From: JAAERC01 sp965602655
GTDB lineage: Bacteria; Zixibacteria; MSB-5A5; GN15; PGXB01
Direction: 5' to 3'
Assembly (NCBI GenBank): GCA_965602655.1
Contig: CBFCZE010000132.1
Span: forward strand, 1-7,501
DNA: 7,501 nt
Notes under the pieces: model-generated
What the model was told of the DNA's origin: nothing
The model's database searches: none
Seen by the model: only the letters and a program-made list of their open reading frames with translations
Position numbers and translations under genes: made by a program
Shown: positions 1-6,297 of the stretch, piece by piece
Layout of the letters: each line of letters begins with the position of its first letter
How positions within the stretch are numbered: the first letter of the stretch is position 1

Positions 1-293
1 ATAAAGAAACCGATGCTGTTCTGGCAAGATATGGTAGTTCGTATTGTTATTTGCTTTGTATAGAATATCCGAGTGCTATTAGATCCAAGAATGCTTTCAA
101 AAACTTTTTGGAGGCATATTTACCTGAGGCCGATACGGGGCAAACAATTTATTTTCAAATGATTTCAGAATCAAAGTGGATTTATGCACAATATTTGTCT
201 GAGTATGTTGCAATAGTATTTGATGCGCCGACTTATAAGTTTGCTGACGATTTATTGGTACAATTAGAGTTGAATTTGGCAAGTTTGAAGTAG
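1..293 (+). CDS. C-terminal fragment of a protein possibly of the DUF6599 family (5' end outside window)
   Basis: The reading frame is open from the left edge (first whole codon at base 3) to a TAG at 291-293, giving about 96 residues. A TTG at base 51 is in frame, but it has no Shine-Dalgarno and coding sequence continues upstream of it, so I read this as the tail of a longer gene. The visible part looks like alternating strands and helices: ARYGSSYCYLLCIEYPS, a helix around NAFKNFLEAYLPE, then SKWIYAQYLSEYVAIVFDAP and a final amphipathic helix. That pattern resembles the C-terminal end of DUF6599 proteins, which I recall lying beside DUF362 genes in several uncultured phyla; here a DUF362 gene follows 11 bases downstream. 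The family call is a resemblance only. No catalytic motif or membrane segment is visible, and the function is unknown. Confidence 0.6.
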   Translation, partial: KETDAVLARYGSSYCYLLCIEYPSAIRSKNAFKNFLEAYLPEADTGQTIYFQMISESKWIYAQYLSEYVAIVFDAPTYKFADDLLVQLELNLASLK

Positions 294-300
294 GAGGTGA
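292..300 (+). promoter_or_regulatory. Shine-Dalgarno overlapping the upstream stop codon
   Basis: AGGAGGTGA at 292-300 starts inside the TAG stop of the preceding gene (291-293) and ends 4 bases before the ATG at 305. It fixes the DUF362 start and suggests the two genes are translationally coupled on one transcript. Confidence 0.85.
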
Positions 301-304
301 TTTT

Positions 305-1228
305 ATGAAAAAGAATGATAATAATTCCATCAGAAAGGAAGGTTACACAAGGCGGGATTTTATTAAAGGTGCCTCCTGCGCCGCCCTTGGTCTGGCGATG
401 GGCGTTTCGGCTGACAGTAAAGATTTGGTAAAGGCTCCGACCGGGACAAAAGTGATACTTATTCGTGACAAGGCGGCTGTTGGCCCCAATGGGAAATGCA
501 ATGTCGAAATAATTCAAAAAATGATTGATCGGGCCGTCAATACACTCTTTGATGTTGACAGTCCGGTTAAGGCATGGAGTACAATGTTCAAACCGGATGA
601 TATTGTCGGTGTCAAAACCAATGTCTGGGGTCCTTTACCGACACCGCCCGAAGTTGAACAGAGTATAAAAAGGGGTATTTTGTCAGCAGGAGTGAAAGAG
701 AAAAATATCGGCATTGATGACCGGGGAGTTTTGGGAAATGGTATTTTCAAAAAAGCCACGGCGCTGGTCAATGTTCGCCCCATGAGGACTCATCACTGGG
801 CCGGCGTCGGCGGTCTTTTAAAGAACCATATTATGTTTTGCCCGGCACCCTGGGATTATCATGATAACTCGTGCGCCGATCTGGCTGCTGTCTGGAATTT
901 GTCAATTATAAGAGATAAAACAAGATTAAATATTTTAGTTATGATGACTCCGCTATTTCACGGCATCGGAGCGCATCATTTTGACAAAGAATTTACATGG
1001 AAATATAACGGTCTTTTGGTGGGAACCGATCCGGTCGCCATTGATGCTGTCGGCTTACAAATTTTAAAGGCCAAACGATTGGCCTATTTTGGCGAGGAGA
1101 GACCGATGAAACCATCGCCGCATCATATAGCCTTCGCCGACACAAAGCATAATCTGGGTGTGGCCGATATGAACAAAATAAATTTGATAAAGTTAGGTTG
1201 GGATGAAGATATCCTGATTAATATCTAA
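305..1228 (+). CDS. Tat-exported DUF362 family protein
   Basis: This 307-residue protein has a twin-arginine signal: TRRDFIK at residues 15-21, then the hydrophobic stretch ASCAALGLAMGVSA, with likely cleavage near A36. Export through Tat implies that it folds, perhaps with a cofactor, before reaching the periplasm. The DUF362 hallmarks are VGVKTNVWG (101-109), the segment NVRPMRTHHWAGVGGLLKN (156-174), matching the family's 'lKTH...tG.tgalKN' core, and GTDPVAIDAVG (240-250) near the C-terminus. Many DUF362 proteins carry an added 4Fe-4S ferredoxin domain; this one has no CxxCxxC cluster, so it is the short form. The biochemical role of such DUF362 proteins is not established, and a redox or metal role is only inference. 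It follows the possible DUF6599 gene with an 11-base gap and a strong Shine-Dalgarno, so the two are probably co-transcribed. The gene ends 13 bases from the convergent PAS gene. Confidence 0.9.
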   Translation: MKKNDNNSIRKEGYTRRDFIKGASCAALGLAMGVSADSKDLVKAPTGTKVILIRDKAAVGPNGKCNVEIIQKMIDRAVNTLFDVDSPVKAWSTMFKPDDIVGVKTNVWGPLPTPPEVEQSIKRGILSAGVKEKNIGIDDRGVLGNGIFKKATALVNVRPMRTHHWAGVGGLLKNHIMFCPAPWDYHDNSCADLAAVWNLSIIRDKTRLNILVMMTPLFHGIGAHHFDKEFTWKYNGLLVGTDPVAIDAVGLQILKAKRLAYFGEERPMKPSPHHIAFADTKHNLGVADMNKINLIKLGWDEDILINI

Positions 1229-1241
1229 CCGATAAAATCAG

Positions 1242-2672
1242 CTAAGGATTTTCTACCGATTGCTGTTTTTGAGAAAAATTACCCTTATGAGCGCTTTTGG
1301 TAATATCTTTGAAATTCCAGACGCGACCGGCGATTTCATTATGTCGAATCAATGGGAATGAATGCCTTTCGAAGACACGCCCATCTTTAAAGTATAATCG
1401 GTCGGTATCTCTTTCAGATGAATTGTATAGTATTTTTATTTTGACAAGAAATGCCTCAGGATCGACCAACTGCTCGAGGACATATTCCAATAGTTTATCG
1501 TCATCCCTCAATTGTATTAACTGTGCCGGTATCCTCCAGAGTTCGGCAAAACGGGCATTGGTATGCGTAACTTCACCCATATGGTTAACAACCAGAATAC
1601 CATCGCCGGTTGACTCAAGAATAGCTGTTAATAGACTCTGGTTTTCTGTTAATGATTTTTCTGCTTTTTTTCTGTTAGTCATATCATGAGATATTATTAG
1701 AATCGAGGTGATTTTTCTATCCGCGTCTTTAATCGGCTGGAGATTTGACCAGAACCATTTTTCTGAACCGTCCGGCATGGTCAATTTATCCTCAAATTCA
1801 AGTCTCTCGCCGGTCTTGATAACCTGTTGATTTCTATCAATCATAATCTCGGCATATAACGGGAATAAATCTTTGAGAGTTTTTCCCATAAGGTTTTCAG
1901 GTTGCTCCCCAAGTGTTTTGGCGCCGATGTCGTTAATCATCATTATTTTATTATTTGTATCAAAAAGGGTGATAGGGTAATAGGCATTGTTAAATAAAGA
2001 GCGATACTGCTCTTCGCTTTGGCTGAGGGCGATTTCGGCTTTTTTGCGATCGGTAATATCCCGCACTATTGCCTGAATGTAAATTTTGCCGAGTGAATCC
2101 ATTCTATTGAGACTAACTTCCGCATCAAAGAGAGTCCCATCGTATTGACAATGTTTCCATTCAAAACATTGTGGTTCACCTTCAAGTACAGCGTTTATTT
2201 TTTCCATTGCTTTTTTTCTTGATGGCTGACCATCGGGTTGATATCCCGGCGAAAATTGATATGGCGGCTGTCCAATAATCTGGTCCTTGGTGCAGCCAAA
2301 TAGTTCAAGGGTGCGTTCGTTGCAATCAACAAAACGCTCTTTTTCCATCAAGAAAATCGAGTCATTAGCAGTATTAAATAATGTTTGATATTTTTTGCCT
2401 GTTTTTAAAACGTTTTCTTCGGCCTTTTTTCTTTTAAAAATATAGGATTGAACTATGGAGCCCGAAGTAATTAATACAAACGAAACCAATACGCGGGTCC
2501 AGATTTCATGCGATGATGGAGAGAGTATTTGATTCGTGAGGGTTCCATTGCCTAAAAGCCAGACATGAATCATTGAATCAAGAAACCAATAGAACCCACT
2601 GACGACTATTCCTACCCAAATGAAATTATTCTCAATAATATCGTGGATTTTATTTTTGAAAAGCTGGATCAA
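1242..2672 (-). CDS. Membrane-anchored triple-PAS sensor protein lacking an output domain
   Basis: The protein has 476 residues. Two hydrophobic helices (about 16-40 and 59-79) enclose a short loop. After the juxtamembrane RKKAEE (81-86) come three PAS domains at about 93-209, 222-335 and 345-457. PAS1 and PAS2 end in the usual PAC-to-linker motifs (DITDRKKAE at 205-213, HDMTNRKKAE at 329-338). PAS3, with ILESTGDGILVV, FAELWRIP and KDGRVFERHSFP, is the type that usually sits just before a histidine kinase or GGDEF domain. Here the chain stops 16 residues after DITKS, with no HisKA, HATPase, GGDEF, EAL or methyl-accepting segment, and the neighbouring gene leaves no room for one. It probably senses a ligand or redox state and signals through a partner, or it is a truncated kinase. 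The TTG start at 2672 is chosen because an in-frame TGA lies just upstream, GAGGGG is correctly placed, and the next Met is residue 34, inside the first helix. Confidence 0.88.
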   Translation of the reverse strand: MIQLFKNKIHDIIENNFIWVGIVVSGFYWFLDSMIHVWLLGNGTLTNQILSPSSHEIWTRVLVSFVLITSGSIVQSYIFKRKKAEENVLKTGKKYQTLFNTANDSIFLMEKERFVDCNERTLELFGCTKDQIIGQPPYQFSPGYQPDGQPSRKKAMEKINAVLEGEPQCFEWKHCQYDGTLFDAEVSLNRMDSLGKIYIQAIVRDITDRKKAEIALSQSEEQYRSLFNNAYYPITLFDTNNKIMMINDIGAKTLGEQPENLMGKTLKDLFPLYAEIMIDRNQQVIKTGERLEFEDKLTMPDGSEKWFWSNLQPIKDADRKITSILIISHDMTNRKKAEKSLTENQSLLTAILESTGDGILVVNHMGEVTHTNARFAELWRIPAQLIQLRDDDKLLEYVLEQLVDPEAFLVKIKILYNSSERDTDRLYFKDGRVFERHSFPLIRHNEIAGRVWNFKDITKSAHKGNFSQKQQSVENP

Positions 2673-2677
2673 TGATG

Positions 2678-2683
2678 CCCCTC
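2678..2683 (-). promoter_or_regulatory. Shine-Dalgarno supporting the TTG start of the PAS gene
   Basis: On the minus strand GAGGGG lies 5 bases before the TTG at 2672. An in-frame TGA overlaps its start, so translation cannot begin further upstream. This decides in favour of the rare TTG start. Confidence 0.65.
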
Positions 2684-2688
2684 AATTT

Positions 2689-2718
2689 ATTTTAGACATT
2701 TTTTATCATCGCTGTCAA
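2689..2718 (-). promoter_or_regulatory. Candidate sigma-70-type promoter of the PAS gene
   Basis: On the minus strand a perfect TTGACA (2713-2718) is followed after 18 bases by TAAAAT (2689-2694). Transcription would start near 2682, giving a leader of only about ten bases that just includes the Shine-Dalgarno. The hexamers are good, but the leader is very short. The rest of the 206-base gap is AT-rich and could hold another promoter further up. Confidence 0.4.
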
Positions 2719-2828
2719 TAATTGTCTCTCTGACTATTTATCGGATATTTGGAAAGAATTTTTATATATTATTATGGATTACTCTTGTCCAATTATTAAT
2801 CTAAATATGGATATAGGAATTACCTCAT

Positions 2829-2855
2829 AAAAAAGGGCGGGTATTAATCCGCCCT
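2829..2855 (-). terminator. Rho-independent terminator of the vWA gene
   Basis: AGGGCGG (2834-2840) and CCGCCCT (2849-2855) form a 7-bp GC-rich stem with an 8-base loop. Read on the minus strand, the stem is followed by a run of six T (2829-2834, the last shared with the stem). It begins 23 bases after the vWA stop codon and separates that gene from the PAS gene, which is therefore transcribed on its own. Confidence 0.85.
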
Positions 2856-2878
2856 GTTATTGCCTCTTGTTTGATATA

Positions 2879-4801
2879 CTATCTTTCGGCCAATTGCTCC
2901 TGAAATTGAGTCGCCATCGATATAAGTTGTTTCAATTCAATAACTTCATGATTGCTTGTATGGCGGAAGGTCTCCTTGAGGATAAACCTTAAGTCGTCCA
3001 ATTGGGAGCCCCTGGCCCAATAAGATTTCTTCAGAATTTCGGCAAATTCGGCCGATACAGCTGCCAGTTTAAACTGATCGGAACAATTTCTGAAATTATC
3101 TTCAAATATTTTTTGTTTTATCGGTACCCGAATTTCATCTACCTCGAATGATTTCGGGTCTTTGTAGCGGATATAAACATCACCAATATTACCCCAATCA
3201 GCATCCTTGTGGAACTTTATTTCATAAAGAGCGGTAACTTCATGACCGGAGCCAATCTCACCACCGTCTTCGCTGTCATCGCGGAATTTATTGTCGGCAA
3301 TATCGCGGTTTTCGTATCCCAGCAGACGATAACTGCGGACAATCTCCGGATTAAAATCGACCTGTATTTTTACATCACGGGCAATAACCTCGAGCGAGCC
3401 GGTCGAATTTTCCACAAAAATTCGGCGTGCCTCGTTGACGTCATCAACATAGGCATAATAACCATTACCTTTGTTGCCAAGTTTTTCCATCAGGATATCG
3501 TTGTAATTACCCATTCCAAAGCCTATCGCTGAAAGAGTAATTCCTTTCCTGGCACATTTTTTAATTCGTTTCAGCAGATCGTCGGCGTCGGTAAGCCCGA
3601 CATTGGCGACACCATCAGAGCAGAGAATTATCCGGTTAGTCTTTTCATCATCAAAATGACGATTGGCCATTTGATAACCGAGCCTTAATCCTTCATCGGC
3701 ATTTGTACTGCCGGATGCATGCAGCCGATCAATTGCGGAAAGAATCTCTTCGCGAAAATGAATTGAGGTCGGCCAAAGGACTACTTCACCACGGGAGCCA
3801 TAGACGACGATTCCGACATTATCGGATTCATTCAACTCATTGACCAGAAGACGCAAGGCTCTTTTTACCAGTCCCAGCCGATTTTCTCTATCCATTGAAC
3901 CGGAGACATCAATAACAAATACCAAATTAGCCGGTTTTCTATTTTCGGGGTCAATCTGTCTGCCCTTAATACCGATTTTGAGAAGCTGACAATTCTGCCC
4001 AAACTCCGATAGTCCACCTTCCAGATAAACACGAAACGGCTCTCGGCGCGGCGGTTTGTAACCATAATTGAAATGATTAACAAACTCCTCAACCCGAATG
4101 GCATCTTCCGGGGGCAGATGGCCCCGTTCAAGGTAAGAGCGAGCCATTATAAACGAAGCATCATCGGTGTCGATGGCAAAGGTGGACAGACGGTCATCCT
4201 CGGTATCGACAAACGGGTTGGTGCCATAGCTTTTGAAAAACATAGCGTCAAACGGCTCACCATTAACAATATTCGTTCCGCCATGAGCGGGGGGATAGCC
4301 GGGTTGACATTCATTAAACTCATAAACCGCATTCGGTTTAGGCATAATACTGGCTTGCCCGTCAAACAGCATTGCCTTTTCAATTGGAATGAAAACCTTG
4401 GGACTATGAACATATTTATCAATACCCTTTTTTTGAGCTGTCACCCTAATTACTTTTTCCAAATCGGTTGTCACCTTTGTCAGTTCCAGATTTTGTATGG
4501 CTGTGACATCGACAACTACCTCAAGACTGTCGATTTCAACGGTATTGTATCCTATCGAAGTGATTCTCAGGATGTATGTTCCCGGTTTAACCATAGTAAT
4601 AATAAATTTCCCATCAGAATCAGTCATGGCTCCCATATTTGTCCCGACGAGCATCACTGAGGCGCCCGGAACCGGTTGGCCGGTATCTTTATCGGTAATG
4701 ACACCCTTGATTTTTCCGGTCGTTCCAGAGAGGATAAGAATCGGGATTAAGATCGCGAAGATGGTTAGGATAACAACGATTTGTTTGGTTTTGGATAGCA
4801 T
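2879..4801 (-). CDS. Exported von Willebrand factor A protein (YfbK-like) with N-terminal CarboxypepD_reg-like domain
   Basis: This 640-residue protein starts with a hydrophobic signal or anchor (residues 8-25). Residues about 30-108 form a CarboxypepD_reg-like beta-sandwich (IKGVITDKDTGQPVPGASVM, TDSDGKF, PGTYILRITSIGY), followed by a stretch resembling the start of a TonB-receptor plug (IRVTAQKKGIDKY). Residues about 195-285 match the von_Willebrand N-terminal domain of YfbK-type proteins (NPFVDTEDDRLSTFAIDTDDASF, then LPPEDAIRVEEFVNHF). The vWA domain has a complete MIDAS metal site: D298, S300 and S302 in DVSGSM, T366 in GSTNADEG, and D396 in CSDGVAN. The C-terminal part to about residue 630 matches DUF3520. 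Intact MIDAS residues imply metal-dependent protein binding; the partner is unknown. It probably acts in the periplasm or at the cell surface. GGAGGTGG (4805-4812) precedes the ATG. It is monocistronic, with its own terminator. Confidence 0.92.
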   Translation of the reverse strand: MLSKTKQIVVILTIFAILIPILILSGTTGKIKGVITDKDTGQPVPGASVMLVGTNMGAMTDSDGKFIITMVKPGTYILRITSIGYNTVEIDSLEVVVDVTAIQNLELTKVTTDLEKVIRVTAQKKGIDKYVHSPKVFIPIEKAMLFDGQASIMPKPNAVYEFNECQPGYPPAHGGTNIVNGEPFDAMFFKSYGTNPFVDTEDDRLSTFAIDTDDASFIMARSYLERGHLPPEDAIRVEEFVNHFNYGYKPPRREPFRVYLEGGLSEFGQNCQLLKIGIKGRQIDPENRKPANLVFVIDVSGSMDRENRLGLVKRALRLLVNELNESDNVGIVVYGSRGEVVLWPTSIHFREEILSAIDRLHASGSTNADEGLRLGYQMANRHFDDEKTNRIILCSDGVANVGLTDADDLLKRIKKCARKGITLSAIGFGMGNYNDILMEKLGNKGNGYYAYVDDVNEARRIFVENSTGSLEVIARDVKIQVDFNPEIVRSYRLLGYENRDIADNKFRDDSEDGGEIGSGHEVTALYEIKFHKDADWGNIGDVYIRYKDPKSFEVDEIRVPIKQKIFEDNFRNCSDQFKLAAVSAEFAEILKKSYWARGSQLDDLRFILKETFRHTSNHEVIELKQLISMATQFQEQLAER

Positions 4802-4992
4802 AATCCACCTCCATTAAGTTAAAATTTACTTTTTCTTGTTCTGAGGGGATTACAACCTAAAGACGATTTTCTTCCATGTTTATTCAAATATTTTTTCAAA
4901 ATGTCTTATTTCTTATCTGATACCATTTTCTTCCGCATAATTTTATTACTGCTATTAATGTTATTTTTTTATATTACTCTTGAGATTTCTTT

Positions 4993-5021
4993 TTGGCGGT
5001 GTGCAAAAAAATTTATAGAAT
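4993..5021 (+). promoter_or_regulatory. Candidate sigma-70-type promoter of the GYD-methyltransferase operon
   Basis: TTGGCG (4993-4998) and TAGAAT (5016-5021) are separated by exactly 17 bases. Transcription would start near 5028, giving a leader of about 23 bases that contains the Shine-Dalgarno at 5039-5046. This geometry supports translation from 5051. The rest of the 4802-5050 gap is AT-rich, and I saw no convincing promoter for the divergent vWA gene in it. Confidence 0.55.
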
Positions 5022-5038
5022 ATATTGAATATTATAAC

Positions 5039-5046
5039 AAGGAGGT
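5039..5046 (+). promoter_or_regulatory. Strong Shine-Dalgarno deciding the GYD start
   Basis: AAGGAGGT lies 4 bases before the ATG at 5051. The same frame is open back to an ATG at 4901, but that start has no comparable site and would add an AT-rich, low-complexity hydrophobic stretch foreign to the family. Confidence 0.85.
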
Positions 5047-5050
5047 TAAT

Positions 5051-5347
5051 ATGCAGACATTTGTTCTGATGACAAAGCTTTCCCCGGAAGTCGGGTCGAG
5101 AGTAAAAGAGCGAAGTACTATTGGCCGAGCCTGGCTCGATCAGGTTAAAGAGAAATGTCCGGAGGTTAACTTTATTTCTCATTATGGTCTTTTGGGGCCA
5201 TTTGATTTTATCGATATTTACGAAGCGCCGAATGAAGAGGTGGCGGCCAAAGTATCTATGATAAGTATGGCCAACGGCGCCTTTCGGGCCGAAAGCTGGG
5301 TAGCAATACCCTATAAACGACTGGTTAAACTGACAGAAGAAATTTAA
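5051..5347 (+). CDS. GYD-domain protein
   Basis: This small 98-residue protein covers a single GYD-type domain and nothing else. It opens with the strand TFVLMTKLSPEVG, then a helix with conserved-looking basic residues (VKERSTIGRAWLDQVKEK), then the family core GPFDFIDIYEAPNEEVAAKV (49-68), where GPFD replaces the usual G-[EY]-[YF]-D. The C-terminal strand is FRAESWVAIPYKRLVKL. GYD proteins form a ferredoxin-like, ABM-type alpha/beta fold and are usually of unknown function. No signal peptide or membrane helix is present with this start, so it should be cytoplasmic. The methyltransferase frame begins one base after the stop codon, so the two genes are almost certainly co-transcribed and probably translationally coupled. 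The start at 5051 rests on the strong Shine-Dalgarno and on a promoter-like pair that would put transcription after the alternative start at 4901. Confidence 0.85.
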   Translation: MQTFVLMTKLSPEVGSRVKERSTIGRAWLDQVKEKCPEVNFISHYGLLGPFDFIDIYEAPNEEVAAKVSMISMANGAFRAESWVAIPYKRLVKLTEEI

Positions 5348-5348
5348 T

Positions 5349-5972
5349 TTGCGTGGAATTATAACCGAGAGATCGCTTGCGGCCGACTTTATTAAAAAGT
5401 TAAATTTTCTTGAAAAATCATATTTGCTGGAGACCGATCCAATACGGCAAACCGGTTTTGGCGGCGGGGCAAAGCGTTGGAGAAATGAACGCGAGCCAAT
5501 CCTGAAGGCAATCGAAACAGATGCTGAGATTTTGGATGTCGGCTGTGCCAATGGTTACCTTTTGGAATGTCTGATAAAATGGGGCGGGGAGCGAGGAATC
5601 TTATTAACTCCTTATGGTTTGGACTATAGTACCCGATTAATTGAGCTGGCCAGAAAACGTCTTCACCGCTACAGGGACAATTTCTATATTGGCAATGCCT
5701 GGGATTGGCAACCGCTCAAAAAATTCCAGTATGTTTATTCATTGTATGACTGCGTTCCCCAAAACTTTCTTGAGGAGTATATCTATAGATTGTCTTCAAG
5801 AGTCGTTTCTAATAATGGTCGTCTGATAATTGGGGCCTATGGGAGCAGATCGGAAAATAAACCGCCGTTTGATCTTAAAACCTTTCTGGAATCCAGGAAT
5901 ATCCCTGCCGCTGGTTTTGCCAGAGGAGGTGTTCCGCCAATAGCCTCATTCGTTTGGATAGATAAGATTTAA
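5349..5972 (+). CDS. Class I SAM-dependent methyltransferase
   Basis: This 207-residue protein has a Rossmann-fold methyltransferase core. Motif I is ILDVGCANGYLLE (61-73), the SAM-binding glycine loop. The acidic end of strand 2 is YGLDYS (89-94, D92). IGNAWDW (114-120) fits the adenine-binding motif III region, and the post-motif strand is NNGRLIIGAYGS (155-166). The N-terminal lead QTGFGGGAKRWRNEREPILKAI (34-55) is typical of a subgroup in which a 'sGf.G....W...R..i..ai' stretch precedes DVGCANGYLLE. The substrate cannot be read from the sequence. The start is TTG at 5349, one base after the GYD stop codon, with a weak AGAAG nine bases upstream and an in-frame TGA just before that; no in-frame ATG lies ahead of motif I. 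No terminator hairpin follows, so transcription may read into the zinc-ribbon gene 51 bases downstream. Confidence 0.88.
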   Translation: MRGIITERSLAADFIKKLNFLEKSYLLETDPIRQTGFGGGAKRWRNEREPILKAIETDAEILDVGCANGYLLECLIKWGGERGILLTPYGLDYSTRLIELARKRLHRYRDNFYIGNAWDWQPLKKFQYVYSLYDCVPQNFLEEYIYRLSSRVVSNNGRLIIGAYGSRSENKPPFDLKTFLESRNIPAAGFARGGVPPIASFVWIDKI

Positions 5973-6023
5973 TATTTGATTTTTTTATTGCAATTATAGG
6001 CTCTTTTTCACTTTTATATATCT

Positions 6024-6236
6024 ATGGAATCAGACAAGAACAAACCGAGCAGGTGTCCCTTTTGCAAAGAAGAGATTGCCAGAGGGGCGATTATCTGCAA
6101 GCATTGCGGTTCAAAAATTCAGATACTGAAAAAGCAGAGGGAAAAACCGTTCTGGCGAAACAATTTTATGCTCGGTTTTTATTGCGGTATTCTATTGATG
6201 ATTCTTCTGATTTATCTGTACAGTTACTGGTTTTAA
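6024..6236 (+). CDS. Small zinc-ribbon protein with C-terminal membrane helix
   Basis: This 70-residue protein has a four-cysteine zinc ribbon at its N-terminus: C11-P-F-C14 and C25-K-H-C28, ten residues apart, as in the double zinc ribbon or zinc_ribbon_2 type. A basic linker (KKQREKPFWR) and one hydrophobic helix (about 47-69, FMLGFYCGILLMILLIYLYSYW) complete it. By the positive-inside rule the ribbon should face the cytoplasm, with the C-terminus across the membrane. Small tail-anchored ribbons of this kind are common and mostly uncharacterised. No Shine-Dalgarno precedes the ATG, because the upstream bases are nearly all T and A. It may be translated by read-through from the methyltransferase transcript or be leaderless. 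A strong terminator starts 6 bases after the stop codon. The cysteine spacing and helix make a real gene likely despite its size. Confidence 0.8.
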   Translation: MESDKNKPSRCPFCKEEIARGAIICKHCGSKIQILKKQREKPFWRNNFMLGFYCGILLMILLIYLYSYWF

Positions 6237-6242
6237 TACCAT

Positions 6243-6284
6243 AAAAATTACCCTGCTTTCAATTTTAAAAGCAGGGTATTTTTT
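6243..6284. terminator. Bidirectional rho-independent terminator between convergent genes
   Basis: TACCCTGCTTT (6249-6259) and AAAGCAGGGTA (6268-6278) pair perfectly over 11 bp around an 8-base loop. Six T follow on the plus strand (6279-6284) and five T on the minus strand (from 6247-6243). The A and T runs can extend the stem past one mismatch. It serves both the zinc-ribbon gene (stop at 6236) and the lipoprotein gene (stop at 6298). Confidence 0.93.
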
Positions 6285-6297
6285 CATAATCTTTTCA

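Noticed and set aside
1234..1252. AAAATC/GATTTT inverted repeat between the convergent DUF362 and PAS genes, as a possible terminator.
   Set aside because: Six AT-rich pairs with no GC core and no proper T run; it overlaps the PAS stop codon. No convincing terminator was found for either gene here.
1297..1689. Plus-strand open frame opposite the PAS3 region.
   Set aside because: It is the antisense shadow of a conserved PAS domain, with no recognisable motif.
4073..4660. Long plus-strand open frame (195 codons) opposite the vWA gene.
   Set aside because: It is antisense to clearly recognisable vWA domains, has no ribosome site and gives no family-like protein.
4901..5050. In-frame upstream extension of the GYD gene from ATG 4901, adding a hydrophobic 50-residue N-terminus.
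   Set aside because: A strong Shine-Dalgarno and a promoter-like pair lie inside this stretch just ahead of ATG 5051, GYD proteins are normally short and soluble, and the extension is low-complexity AT-rich sequence.
4961..5551. Minus-strand open frame across the GYD gene and the methyltransferase start.
   Set aside because: It runs opposite two recognised genes, has no Shine-Dalgarno and its translation resembles no known domain.
6053..6244. Plus-strand 63-codon frame overlapping the zinc-ribbon gene.
   Set aside because: The alternative frame contains the CxxC...CxxC ribbon and membrane helix, which this frame lacks.
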